This document shows positions 9,501-16,699 of a stretch of DNA of 32,832 nt, in pieces. Under the pieces are notes generated by a model, which saw nothing but the letters and a program-made list of their open reading frames with translations, had not been told where the DNA came from and made no database searches. Location: the NCBI RefSeq assembly GCF_000485595.1, contig NW_014577249.1, forward strand, positions 116,808 to 149,639, in the 5' to 3' direction. A program made the position numbers and the translations under genes. Source of the stretch: Priapulus caudatus (taxonomy: Eukaryota; Priapulida; Priapulimorpha; Priapulimorphida; Priapulidae). Positions within the stretch are counted from its first letter, which is position 1. Every line of letters starts with the position of its first letter.

Positions 9501-11898
9501 AGGTTTTTTAGAATACCGGAGAACTACAATGTTATGAATATAATTCGTTCCAAAAATGCCAATTGCCACCATTATGATATGAGGCCTGTGATTTTAGGTG
9601 GTACACATTATCTGCATGTCACAAAGCCAGGCCCTACAATGGCACTCCATGTCCAAATGGCCCAACCAGATTATGTGAGTATTGGTAGCCACCAGATTTT
9701 ACTACCACTAAAATCTTCAGGCTAACCATATCATATTTAAATGTATAAAATTAGAATCAATGCATAATAAAATTTCAGAAATATCACATTTCTGACCATG
9801 CTAAAATGTTTGATTTCATAAAATGATGTACACACTGTCATGTGTAATGCAGATTACATAAGTAGTGTAGTTCACAATGTCTCAATATATATTTTTCCAT
9901 GTTTCTTGTGTTCTTTTCTCTGCTGCGGACTGCAGGGTACCGTACTGTCGACAGGCAGTCTAGAGACGGAAGACTATTTTCGCCTGCACATTAACAAGTT
10001 CCAGACTGTCGAGACAATCACCTGCTACTCTAAGCTTGTACGTGTTCACGATGTGTAATATAATATTTGATGACCATTTATACACCACCATAAACATAAT
10101 TATATGTACTATAAAATTATATACATATATTCATGATACCATCTATTTTAGCCTGTAGGCGCAACTTTAAGTGTGCGCATACATACGCATGCACGCACGC
10201 GCACACACATATTTTGCTTTTATGCTATACTTGTTTTGTTTTGGCAGTATATCCTTTTAATATGAACATGAAGTTCTAAATTCTGTTATAGCCAATTGAT
10301 GTGAGCAACCTGATATGCTTATACGGCCTACATGAGAACTATCTGAATAATATGCTGTCTAGATTCAACGAAGGGTCCATAAACGACTTTTACAGGTAAG
10401 TTGGTCTACATCTATTACCTTGATTATATATATTTGTTGTCAGTAGATTATTATTATTATTATATATTTTTTGTCAGTAGGAAGTCAACTCTAGGAAGTG
10501 CACTTTGTCCGCATTGTCTTAGTGTAACATTGCCGTGGCACGTGTAACAGTGAAATATATTAATAATCATGTTTGAACAGCCTCGGCCACGTATGCTACT
10601 CATGTGTTTATGACTTGCAACAGTTACTTTAGACAAGCGTGGAGCATGGCCGTGTTCCACGATCGATTCCCAGACTTCAGGGAGGAGGTGAGAGAGGTGC
10701 TGATGAATCGCTTGGCTAATGGAAATCCTTCGCTAGAGGAACACGTTCGCGGTCTCATCGAAGAGGATATGCACGTACGCATAGTTAAACTCAAAGCCCT
10801 GCTTTATTCAACCAGGCTCTGTGACTGTTTCACATCATAGGCGCTACAAGTTTCCTTCTCGCAAGAAGCGAGAAGGTAACTTGTGGTGGTTAAGCCCTGC
10901 TGAGATCTATCCGTTGCCATATTTATTTGAGACAATTGACCTGCCGATGCACCTATGAATCCACGACAGTCCATCTGCAGTCTGGCAAACTGTCTATCTA
11001 ATCATGATCAGTGTCGGACAGGACATTGTAAAAACATTGCTTAGTAACAAAGTGCTGTGAGGATCGACATACTGACAATAACCATGCATTTACACATATA
11101 ACCAGTGTGAGCTTGACTGGCCTAGCATCAATATCCAAAGGGGGGGAATTGTTATCGATCTTGCTGAGGTGGTTAGTTATATGTTTAGACTATGTGGTTT
11201 TCCAGTAAATATTGGCTGCAATCACCTAGATTTCTTCTAGAAAGGTTATAAGCTATTCTGTTTAAATTAAACTACTTTTAAATTGACTACGTCACGAATT
11301 TTCTATGGTAAAATTTGTAAAAATTGTGTTGCCATTTTTTTACATTAAAAGTAAGAACTAACGGGACTAAACATATTGTCAAATTCTTGACTGAATTGAC
11401 TTGACAAAAACCTGATAAGATTGTTTCTCAACTAGTTCAAAATCGAAAAAACCTGGACGATTTGATATTATGTTCCTGACATTAATTGCTTGCTATGGGC
11501 TATGTATGAGTCACGAGTGTATATTCACATCAAACAATATAGTAAAACAGGAAGTATAATGCAGCAATTTAACCATAAAAAGTGAACAGAATTACTTATA
11601 TTTTGTGAAAAAGCGACAGGAAGTATAATGCAGCAATTTAACCATAAAAAGTGAACAGAATTACTTATATTTTGTGAAAAAGTGGAAACAGTGTTTTTTT
11701 ATTTTTACTATTTGCGGTGACGTAATCACTTTAAGTGGATCCACTTTTGCTTTGCAGCTGAGCAAGGGGCAGCTGGCGGATCTCGCTCATGAGTTCAAAA
11801 CAAGAGGCTATCAGAAAGATATCGAGATGAAGCTCTTGAGTTTTGTAAACTATAACCAGTACCATCTACCAATGTACGCTCACCCAGGTATGTTGTGA
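1198..11898 (+). CDS. CFAP61: Cilia- and flagella-associated protein 61 (CFAP61), C-terminal 971 residues in 17 exons
   Basis: CFAP61 (FAP61) belongs to the calmodulin- and spoke-associated complex at the base of radial spokes in motile cilia and sperm flagella. The exons, in order, are 1198-1374, 1626-2195, 2554-2782, 3204-3400, 3730-3905, 5693-5932, 6624-6736, 6968-7083, 7749-7928, 8346-8394, 8683-8852, 9036-9159, 9598-9674, 9936-10037, 10292-10395, 10624-10774 and 11758-11898. Every intron is GT...AG and every phase joins. Diagnostic segments include AIGFMSLCSKVDL (exon 1), EEDIEYIRSHYNIEDF (exon 3), the Rossmann-type strand ARIVIVGVADTT (exon 5), YDYLVLCTGQQY (exon 6), RAAGPLTKF (exon 11), VQMAQPDY (exon 13), FHDRFPDF (exon 16) and the C-terminus NQYHLPMYAHPGML. 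The vertebrate protein is about 1,240 residues, so roughly the first 220-270 are missing on the left and must lie before position 1. Exons for the extreme N-terminus occur instead inside the intron 3906-5692 (separate entries). Introns 2196-2553, 2783-3203, 7084-7748, 7929-8345 and 9160-9597 hold nothing I recognise. Identification is from remembered family sequence; exon limits come from splice signals and phase. Confidence 0.95.
1626..2195 (+). CDS. CFAP61: CFAP61 exon 2 of the window
   Basis: The largest exon, 190 codons, phase 0 at both ends (acceptor GTTTAG, donor CAG/GTGAAT). It starts with an acidic linker (VEKLVSEDLSDIS) and then has the second acetyltransferase-like segment: a CIQLFCISEKYETRS strand, FEMMPDRQFCIVSVPF and PHELYVFHAAGL. 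Its second half is clearly more GC-rich than the surrounding introns. Confidence 0.93.
2554..2782 (+). CDS. CFAP61: CFAP61 exon 3 of the window
   Basis: Acceptor TTTCCTTGCACAG, donor CAGCAGG/GTACGA, end phase 1. It encodes VVGVAVLRAEEDIEYIRSHY, then YFSHHAREEHAKL and LNPIFQHLSKHFMKEVLRLA, strongly conserved in CFAP61. Confidence 0.94.
3204..3400 (+). CDS. CFAP61: CFAP61 exon 4 of the window
   Basis: Acceptor GATGCATAG, donor CCGAAG/GTGATC, phases 1 to 0. It encodes DHLVPVRARRQIVYP and NRKLTYEPK. The frame stays open past the donor to 3484, but resemblance to the family stops at EPK and resumes in exon 5. Confidence 0.92.
3482..3562. repeat. ATT/ATG trinucleotide microsatellite in a CFAP61 intron
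   Basis: A TTA run, then about 13 ATG units, then another TTA run. It lies inside intron 3401-3729. The Asp/Tyr-rich frame through it is an artefact. Confidence 0.9.
3730..3905 (+). CDS. CFAP61: CFAP61 exon 5 of the window, start of Rossmann-type domain
   Basis: Acceptor TTATTCTAG, donor AACAG/GTAGAG, phases 0 to 2. It encodes ARIVIVGVADTTIAFLETL, the first beta-alpha-beta of the nucleotide-fold domain, followed by NNITVISPHGLP. The dinucleotide-binding glycine motif is degenerate (VGVADTT), so nucleotide binding at this site cannot be assumed. Confidence 0.92.
4510..4676 (+). CDS. CFAP61: Out-of-place CFAP61 N-terminal exon A, inside intron 3906-5692
   Basis: The open frame runs from 4471 with in-frame ATGs at 4510, 4543 and 4546; the true start is uncertain. 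It encodes LLARRTESLDSAGISHLVQ and HSTEELFGHVDITNL, then the donor CTCAT/GTAAGA in phase 2. These residues match the extreme N-terminus of CFAP61, where the family has an RRTES motif followed by an LFG motif. In the normal gene this would come more than 200 residues before the exon at 1198. A possible upstream acceptor at 4483 (TTACTCAG) would open phase 1, which does not match the phase 2 end of exon 5, so it cannot join that exon in frame. Confidence 0.75.
5148..5250 (+). CDS. CFAP61: Out-of-place CFAP61 N-terminal exon B
   Basis: Acceptor TTTGAATTTCAG, donor GATCAA/GTAAGT. Joined to exon A it reads I-ERANLAVTLLNNKDEIVGF and then TAFLDYPN, which continues the CFAP61 N-terminus in register. 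The exon ends in phase 0. The next exon (5693) needs two preceding bases, so splicing B to it would give an immediate TGA stop. I found no exon here for the following family residues, so this copy of the N-terminus breaks off. Confidence 0.75.
5563..5692. repeat. Tandem repeat, unit about 28 bp, abutting CFAP61 exon 6
   Basis: Imperfect copies of a unit containing TGTTGATCAGTAAGTGATTG, degenerating to TTGTAAGTGATTGATTGTAC. The array ends at the TTTGCAG acceptor of exon 6 and contains several GTAAGT donor-like words. Confidence 0.8.
5693..5932 (+). CDS. CFAP61: CFAP61 exon 6 of the window
   Basis: Acceptor GTGTTTGCAG, donor GATCAG/GTATTC, phase 2 at both ends. It joins exon 5 in frame as S-ECYTVEQLQQLALHTWVN. 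It carries GKVTAIDRDDKYVVVDG and YDYLVLCTGQQY; the latter is the ATG-like motif typical of FAD/NAD(P) disulfide-oxidoreductase folds. Confidence 0.94.
6032..6082. repeat. Perfect 15-bp inverted repeat in a CFAP61 intron
   Basis: GCACTAACGTTTTCA at 6032-6046 is repeated in reverse complement at 6068-6082 around a 21-base loop. It is a small foldback or the core of a miniature element. The rest of intron 5933-6623 holds nothing I recognise. Confidence 0.75.
6624..6736 (+). CDS. CFAP61: CFAP61 exon 7 of the window
   Basis: Acceptor ATGTTGATAG, donor ACAGATG/GTTATG, phases 2 to 1. It encodes WPDNVYVINDDLDA and a following RIATECLKKDFVDTDG. It is short and found only by splice and phase continuity, and it fits the weakly conserved linker between the two Rossmann half-motifs. 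Confidence 0.85.
6968..7083 (+). CDS. CFAP61: CFAP61 exon 8 of the window, second Rossmann half
   Basis: Acceptor CTATTAAAG, donor TACCAG/GTACAT, phases 1 to 0. It encodes GKAVVYGSTLDAFATV, HALLTLGIEGNRI and TLVEPP: a beta strand, a turn and a helix ending in an acidic strand (VEP), the usual pattern of a dinucleotide fold. Confidence 0.92.
7749..7928 (+). CDS. CFAP61: CFAP61 exon 9 of the window
   Basis: Acceptor ACTACTTTCAG, donor TGCACG/GTAAGC, 60 codons, phase 0 at both ends. It encodes VEEAVRKQLKQLGVVLYSGY, then LLAQWNEG and YSVSFTSTTKPIEIDC, matching the family. Confidence 0.94.
8346..8394 (+). CDS. CFAP61: CFAP61 exon 10 of the window (microexon)
   Basis: A 49-base exon, acceptor TTGTATTTCAG, donor TTCAAAG/GTATGT, encoding AFFCFQQKSVDYDAFK and ending in phase 1. 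It matches the family segment of the form FFxFxQKxVDYxxFK. Confidence 0.92.
8683..8852 (+). CDS. CFAP61: CFAP61 exon 11 of the window
   Basis: Acceptor ATGTACATAG, donor ATCCAT/GTAAGC, phases 1 to 0. It encodes NNSCLVYDGKLVIDATFHTN, then VCIRAAGPLTKFARRYH and NFNSKEVGIH. The RAAGPLTKF segment is one of the most conserved in CFAP61 and corresponds to the C-terminal flavoprotein-like part. Confidence 0.95.
9036..9159 (+). CDS. CFAP61: CFAP61 exon 12 of the window
   Basis: Acceptor CATCTGTTGCAG, donor TTGCCAG/GTGTGC, phases 0 to 1. It encodes LAMAMLELVDPTLMMQTKPS and NLIPIYRSPCIQTAILPG, matching the family. Confidence 0.94.
9598..9674 (+). CDS. CFAP61: CFAP61 exon 13 of the window
   Basis: Acceptor GTGATTTTAG, donor GATTAT/GTGAGT, phases 1 to 0. 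It encodes GGTHYLHVTKP and ALHVQMAQPDY. Confidence 0.93.
9936..10037 (+). CDS. CFAP61: CFAP61 exon 14 of the window
   Basis: Acceptor GCGGACTGCAG, donor AAGCTT/GTACGT, 34 codons, phase 0. It encodes TEDYFRLHINKFQTVETITC, a conserved CFAP61 segment. Confidence 0.94.
10292..10395 (+). CDS. CFAP61: CFAP61 exon 15 of the window
   Basis: Acceptor TCTGTTATAG, donor TTTACAG/GTAAGT, phases 0 to 2. It encodes NLICLYGLHENYLNNMLSRF and NEGSINDFYR. Confidence 0.92.
10624..10774 (+). CDS. CFAP61: CFAP61 exon 16 of the window
   Basis: Acceptor CTTGCAACAG, donor ATGCAC/GTACGC, phases 2 to 0. It encodes SYFRQAWSMAVFHDRFPDFR followed by an acidic stretch ending LIEEDMH. Confidence 0.93.
10846..10884. repeat. 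17-bp inverted repeat hairpin in CFAP61 intron 16
   Basis: ACAAGTTTCCTTCTCGC at 10846-10862 pairs with GCGAGAAGGTAACTTGT at 10868-10884 with one mismatch and a 5-base loop. The intron (10775-11757) is the longest in the gene apart from the one holding the out-of-place exons. Confidence 0.75.
11547..11682. repeat. Perfect tandem duplication, 69-bp unit
   Basis: The unit starting ACAGGAAGTATAATGCAGC at 11547 recurs at 11616 with no mismatch over at least 67 bases. It lies in the last CFAP61 intron, 75 bases before the last exon. Perfect identity implies a recent event or an assembly artefact. Confidence 0.9.
11758..11898 (+). CDS. CFAP61: CFAP61 last coding exon
   Basis: Acceptor TTTGCTTTGCAG, 46 codons plus TGA. 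It encodes LSKGQLADLAHEF, an alpha-helical segment, and the conserved end NYNQYHLPMYAHPGML. A GTATGT word at the HPG codons could act as a donor, but the two-residue tail after PG agrees with the family's usual end. Confidence 0.94.
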   Translation: MSKGQLADLAHEFKTRGYQKDIEMKLLSFVNYNQYHLPMYAHPGML

Positions 11899-12956
11899 GG
11901 GGCCAACGACATGCATAAAACGTGCATTTCAGTTTGTAGTATAGCAAAAGCCATTCGTTTTCTTAACGGATCAATGTCCAGACACGTGTGCTAGTGGATA
12001 CGTTTTAAAGCCATTTCTCGTATCGTTTTTACGTCAATTCGTTTATGCGGTACTGGCTTGTATTTGCTCGTGTGCTTTGGTCAGTGTCAGGATTGTAGTC
12101 TATTTTTTCTTGTATTGGTACTGGTTCACACACTGGATGTAGCAGTTGAATAAGCACACCTTATCACATTCAATACCAATTTTCCTGACAGCTTTCATTC
12201 TTTCCTTGTAACGTTTTGGCTTCAGTTTGTCAAAAAGGCATTGCATCAATTGCCATGTGATTATGTATAATAGATATTTAGATGTGAATGATTATTATAT
12301 ATAGATGTTTAGCTTTTGCCCAAGACTAAATTTAGAATTACCTTTCCTTTTATCTTGTTCTAGAAACAACAGAAATTATTAGATGTTATTTAGATGATTA
12401 CTAGAAACAATTGAATTGTTATTAGTGCCAAATCTGTTATGAATTAGCAATGTGAAGTAGACCCCAAAATAAAAATAAATCCTCCTATGCACTGTCATTA
12501 CCTCTACAACATTTTATTGAATCAATAAATGCATAACTTTATATACAGTACTGTTATATACATGTTTTTTGCAAGATTAAAAATTTCACATAATTATAAT
12601 TTCTCGAGATATTTAACAACTTCAGCACACCATATGATATATAAGTGAATTACACTTGGCAAATTTACTGACTCTGTGAGCATCTTGGTCAAACACTACA
12701 CCAATACCTGCTCCTTCACACAGCTGAAAAATTCAAAGAACCATTCAGACCGAACACTCACACATCTACACAAGCAATACATATTTATTATATATCATAT
12801 ATATATATATATATATCATAGTGACTATTATTTACAATCCAACTAGGATGACCTGTGAGTGACCAACTATTCTACATGCATTCCCAAATTAGCAACTCTG
12901 TGATAATAGCATATTACTTGAGTTTCAACTTTGCAATTGTAATCATAGATGCGCAA
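11899..12956. other. Convergent 3'-UTR region between CFAP61 and DNAJB
   Basis: A/T-rich, no exon seen. Polyadenylation signals AATAAA on the + strand at 12468-12473, 12474-12479 and 12524-12529 would serve CFAP61. AATAAA words on the - strand at 12518-12513 and 12789-12784 would serve the DNAJB gene. If the distal signals are used, the two transcripts end within a few tens of bases of each other or overlap. Confidence 0.6.
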
Positions 12957-13199
12957 CTATTCACATAGGACTGGTGGAATGCAATCTCTAAGTATATCCT
13001 TGACCATCGGAGGCAGTGAATCGGGAAACTTGACATCAAACTTGACAACAAGATCACCGCGGCGACCGGCTACTTTCGAGTACGGCAAGCCTTTACCCTC
13101 GATGCGCTTGACAGAGTTCGGCTGGACTACTTCTGTCAAACGTATAGTCACCTGTGGACCTTCCAATGTTGGAATGTGCAATACACCTCCACAGAGTGC
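12957..13199 (-). CDS. DNAJB4: DNAJB last coding exon
   Basis: Acceptor TTTTTCAG at 13200-13202 on the - strand. It encodes [15 protein letters not shown], the segment [36 protein letters not shown] and the stop. It forms the second C-terminal beta domain and the dimerisation end. Confidence 0.94.
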   Translation of the reverse strand, partial: ALCGGVLHIPTLEGPQVTIRLTEVVQPNSVKRIEGKGLPYSKVAGRRGDLVVKFDVKFPDSLPPMVKDILRDCIPPVLCE

Positions 13200-14757
13200 C
13201 TGAAAAAGGGAAAACGTTCAGCAATCAATACATTTTTAAGCACATCATGTTCCCTTTATTGTGTACAATGGTAATGTCGTGTTCCTCAAAATCATGTAGA
13301 TTTGTGAATAACAGGGGTGCAGTAGACCTTGGATACGGCTACATAGTTCGGGCCATGAACCCCTTCCTCTTGAACTGAAAGCAGCTGACTCGTACACGTA
13401 ACAACCAACGTGTAATTAAAATGTTAAACACTGCCCTACATGATTTATTGATAAGTGATTTGCCTGTAAATTAAAGTAATTATGCACGACAGGGGGATCA
13501 AAACTGATGATGTTAATTTCTAGCTGAAAGTTCCGGTTTCTGTGCAGAACTATGCTTCTGGATTTTTTGGAAGTTGCGGTTCCCAAGACATTTTTTATCA
13601 TGATAACTGAGCATTTAACTGTGAAAACTTGGGCCGGTTCCATTTATTAATTATGGTTTATCCGATTATCATATGAGCACAGCTGTGAACTGGATGCTTT
13701 TCACTGCATAACAGCACTGAGTAACATGGCCTCAAATGGCTGTAATGGGGATTTTACACATTTTTGCTTTGTCTGGTGGAGTACTAATGTGCTTGTCTGG
13801 TACTGGTGCACTATAGAAATGGCAAAAATTTGTAATTTTGTACATATGAGCACTGATGACTACGTATAACCAGAGAAGACTTGTCAGTTCTGTTAATCAC
13901 ATTCACATTTCTAGAACAGACTTAGTTACCTCTTTTAGTCCAAGCTTTGCCACGTAATGCAAATCGCTGCCGTTCCTTGAGAACACTGGGTGCGGTTTAT
14001 CCCTTATGACAAACACCACATCAGCCGGAATGGTATTGGGACGTTGGTCGCCCTCTCTGGTAAAGGTAACTTTCGTTCCTGCCTTCCAGCCCGGCTTGAT
14101 CGATATTGTGAGCACTTTTTCTTCTGGTCGAGTCTGTGCGGTGTTTGGTATTAGCACTTGGCGAGTAATTTTCATTTTCTTTGTGGTGCCTCTCAGAATG
14201 TCCTCAAGGTCGACCTGGAGGTCATAGCTGACGGGTTTATCTGTCTTCATTACTTTCGGTTTGGGGCCCGTGTATTCCATATAAGGCTCCCACTGCATGT
14301 CTTCTGTTGTGAAGAAACCACCTTGCATGCCACCTGGTGAGAAGACGTTACTCTGTACTCCCTCTGGTGAGAAGCTACTAAAGCATTGCTGCTGCTGCTG
14401 ATGGCCTGGACCAGCACTGCTAAAAAACTGTGCAAACGGATCGATTCCGCCAAAGAATCCCTGGAAGGTCGAGCGCGGATCTCTGCCGTAGGTGTACGAC
14501 GTGAAACCACCACCCGGTCTTCCGTCAGGAACGCCTCTCTCCAGACCTTCTGATCCATACTTGTCGTACACGTCTCGCTTTGTTTTGTCACTCAAAACTT
14601 CATACGCTTCTGCAATGTCCTTGAACTTTTCTTCAGCGCCTGCACTCTTGTTTTTGTCTGGATGGAACCTGAGAGCCATTTTACGGTACGCTTTTTTAAT
14701 ATCGTCTACCGTCGCATTGCGACTGATACCCAGACTGGCGTAGTAATCTTTTCCCAT
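12957..14757 (-). CDS. DNAJB4: DnaJ homolog subfamily B (type II Hsp40), full length in two coding exons
   Basis: An Hsp70 co-chaperone that delivers unfolded clients and stimulates Hsp70 ATP hydrolysis, expected in cytosol and nucleus. The coding exons 14757-13930 (276 codons) and 13199-12957 (80 codons plus stop) join in phase 0 (donor AAAGAG/GTAACT, acceptor TTTTTCAG/GCACTC) to give 356 residues, close to the family's 337-348. Residues 1-70 are the J-domain: [11 protein letters not shown], the catalytic HPD at about 32-34 and [14 protein letters not shown]. About 70-125 is the Gly/Phe-rich linker ([15 protein letters not shown]). Next comes a QQQQQ and Ser/Gly-rich stretch, then the two C-terminal beta domains ([42 protein letters not shown]), then [11 protein letters not shown] and the end [15 protein letters not shown]. 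There are no CxxCxGxG zinc fingers, which excludes type I. It belongs to the DNAJB1/4/5 group; which member it is cannot be settled here, so the symbol is approximate. It is convergent with CFAP61. Confidence 0.95.
13200..13929 (-). other. DNAJB intron 2
   Basis: A 730-base GT...AG intron between the coding exons. I see no repeat or gene inside; the open frames here are short and unsupported. Confidence 0.7.
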
Positions 14758-14766
14758 TTTGCAAGT
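13930..14766 (-). CDS. DNAJB4: DNAJB first coding exon (CDS from 14757)
   Basis: On the - strand an acceptor TATTTTTAG ends at 14767, leaving nine untranslated bases (ACTTGCAAA) before ATG at 14757. The exon carries the J-domain, the Gly/Phe linker and the first beta domain. A good splice acceptor so close to the ATG shows that the transcript starts in an upstream noncoding exon. Confidence 0.92.
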
Positions 14767-14844
14767 CTAAAAATATAAACAAGATATGAATGTAAACAGA
14801 TATCAATTAATGATCCACTCACTGACAGTGCAAGAAAATTTATT

Positions 14845-14945
14845 TTAATGCAAAAGATGGGACCCAAATTCCAATCCTAGTTAAGCACTCTGGCTTAGTT
14901 TAGCACATTTGCAAAAAAGAGGGTCAGGGTCCCAAACTAGCTTTG
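14845..14945. repeat. Dispersed repeat copy 1 (TAGTTTAGCAC family)
   Basis: Shares CCTAGTT(T)AGCAC, GCTTAGTTTAGCACAT, a spacer and GGTCCCAAAC, in the same order, with 18966-19042. The rest of the element is unknown. Confidence 0.6.
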
Positions 14946-15002
14946 CACAAAAGATTGTGCCACCCTAGAGTTAATGTTAGTTAGTTGAAAGTTAAATACT
15001 AC

Positions 15003-15280
15003 CCGCGCCTATATGGCGCATAGGGCGGTGCCTATCTCCGTTTCAATCCCCCTGAGGCCCCGCAGCTGCTTTCACTGGAAATGCTACAGTAGGGGGTTAG
15101 TCCACTGGTAGCACTGCGAGTTAACTTGCCACATAATATCTCTATTTGCTGAATGCTAAGCAGAGAAGCCGAGTGTACCATTTTTCAAGTCTTTGGTATG
15201 ACCTGGCCGGGAGTTGAACCCCCGACCTTCCACATGCGAGGCAAGCACTCAACCATTGAGCCATCGCTGCGGTCAGAGTT
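15003..15280 (-). mobile_element. tRNA-derived SINE-like repeat
   Basis: On the - strand, 15274 to 15199 resembles a tRNA. An A box TGGCTCAATGGTT (15263-15251) and a B box GGGTTCAACTC (15221-15211) are correctly spaced, and a 5-bp T stem closes around the loop GTTCAAC. The acceptor ends do not pair properly, so it is not a functional tRNA. Downstream comes an unrelated body (CTCGGCTTCTCTGCTTAGC). This order, a Pol III internal promoter head and then an unrelated body, is the SINE plan. The body's end and any target duplication are uncertain. Confidence 0.6.
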
Positions 15281-15832
15281 GATGTTACCGCCTTCAAACT
15301 ACCATCTTCGTTCTAGCGCTGAAGAGTTATGCTGGGTTAACACCATCAACTTTTTCTTGTCAAGTTTTCAACTTTTCAACCTATCGACCGAAAGTCGGCA
15401 GTGGCCAGTGTAATTTGTAAACGTAAGGCCCCAATTAAAAAAATCTTTGTTTGCCCTCACCCGACCCAGGCTGAAAAGTTTGGGTAGGTAGGTAGGCTTA
15501 ATTCTTTTTTTGGAGGGGGGTCTTTTTAGAAAGTCAGCATGGTGTCTACATGTTCAGGGGTGCTTGTGTGGAGATACCTATTATGTTGAATGTTTGTTTT
15601 GCTTGGTACATATAATGTATTGCATACAGATTTATATATTGTACCGTGATACAATTTGTAAAAAAAAAGAATGGGAAAGATCAATAAAAATGTTTGCGGC
15701 GGCGCCTTTTTGGCGGGTCGGTCGGGCGAAGGCCAGCAAACAATATTTTTATTATGGCCTAAAAGTTAGCGCCCAACTAGTTGAGAGATTAGAACATGTT
15801 CTATTTTCTCAACTTTTGGTCAGTGAGTTGAT

Positions 15833-15998
15833 TAGCTCTAGTACTATAGCCCGCTTACATTAACTGCCGCTGGCGGCATTACATGCCGCTGTAATGCCGC
15901 TGGCGGCATTACATAACCAGCGGCAGTTAACGTAAGCGGGCTATAGTACTAGAGCTACCAGCGGCAGTTAATGTAAGCGGGCTATAGTACTAGAGCTA
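15833..15998. mobile_element. Foldback element (MITE) with 9-bp target duplication, family TAGCTCTAGTAC
   Basis: The ends are TAGCTCTAGTACTATAGCCC on the left and its reverse complement on the right. The element is flanked on both sides by TGAGTTGAT (15824-15832 and 15999-16007), a perfect 9-bp direct repeat. The arms continue inward as GCTTACATTAACTGCCGCTGG. The right arm is present twice in tandem (about 15914-15957 and 15958-15998). It has no coding capacity, so it would have been moved by another element's transposase. A 9-bp duplication is the hallmark of Mutator-like elements, although hAT (8 bp) is close. Confidence 0.85.
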
Positions 15999-16531
15999 TG
16001 AGTTGATCAACCTTTTGCCACTCAGCCACTCAGATAATAGCAATCAGGGGGTGTGTCACACCACCCAGGGAAGATTATTTGCACGCTACAATCTCACAAA
16101 GATTACTCTTCAAAGCCCAAGGGACTAGTATAGAAACAAAAATATATATACTAATTACTATTACTAAAGAATATAACCCCATATATATAAGGGTTATATA
16201 AAGAATATAACCCCATAAGAATATAACCTCATAAAGAATCGTCTTCAAAGGTACAACGAAGACGGAGAGACAAGTTAATCAAACCGACATTTCAACACTG
16301 CGGATCGCAGTGGGAAAACCGCAAATTTGCAATTAACTAGGAAGGCAATTCCAATAGGCAATACGGAATGACACTGGCACAGACAAAACAGACGCTATCT
16401 TTAATAATATGTTTAGTTTTACAATTACACTTACGCAATAAACAAGGATGCCGCTACGGCGCTACGCCACAAAATCACAACAAAATGGGCAAATTATTCG
16501 GCTAGTGTCGTCGCGGTGAAAAACTTCTTAC

Positions 16532-16650
16532 CTGTTCCTTGGTGTTCTATTCTGAATGCGAATGCCAAACGCTAAACAAAACACCTCCTCAGCCTCCGTG
16601 TACGAACTACGAAACTGTTTCCTTCCACTCGGGTTTTCAGACGTTATGTC
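16532..16650 (-). other. DNAJB4: Probable noncoding first exon of DNAJB (5' end approximate)
   Basis: On the - strand a strong donor, GGAACAG/GTAAGAAG, ends this exon at 16532. The transcription start is not visible; I place it near 16600-16650 because a heat shock element lies just beyond. No ATG-led frame here connects to the J-domain, so it would be 5' UTR. Confidence 0.6.
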
Positions 16651-16661
16651 AGTATCGACTT

Positions 16662-16684
16662 GAACCATCTAGAACTTTCGAGAA
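16662..16684. promoter_or_regulatory. Heat shock element upstream of DNAJB
   Basis: Alternating 5-bp units GAA (16662), ATC (16667, imperfect TTC), GAA (16672), TTC (16677) and GAA (16682) follow the nGAAnnTTCn rule for heat shock factor binding, with four of five units perfect. It lies about 130 bases upstream of the first-exon donor of a chaperone gene. This predicts heat-inducible, HSF-driven transcription of DNAJB. No clear TATA box was seen nearby. Confidence 0.75.
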
Positions 16685-16699
16685 TTTGTCAACAAATGA

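Larger units (their letters stand above)
14767..16531 (-). other. DNAJB first intron (5'-UTR intron) with mobile-element remnants
   Basis: Runs from donor AACAG/GTAAG (16532/16531) to acceptor TTTTTAG. It contains a dispersed repeat copy (14845-14945), a tRNA-derived SINE-like repeat, a possible inverted-repeat element at 15433-15743 (left TTGTTTGCCCTCACCCGACC, right end complementary to it with gaps) and the foldback element 15833-15998. The tract 16166-16245 repeats AAGAATATAACCCC about four times. Confidence 0.7.

Noticed and set aside
15199-15274. A genuine tRNA gene
   Set aside because: The A box, B box and T arm are good, but the acceptor stem does not pair and the anticodon arm is imperfect, so a SINE head is more likely.
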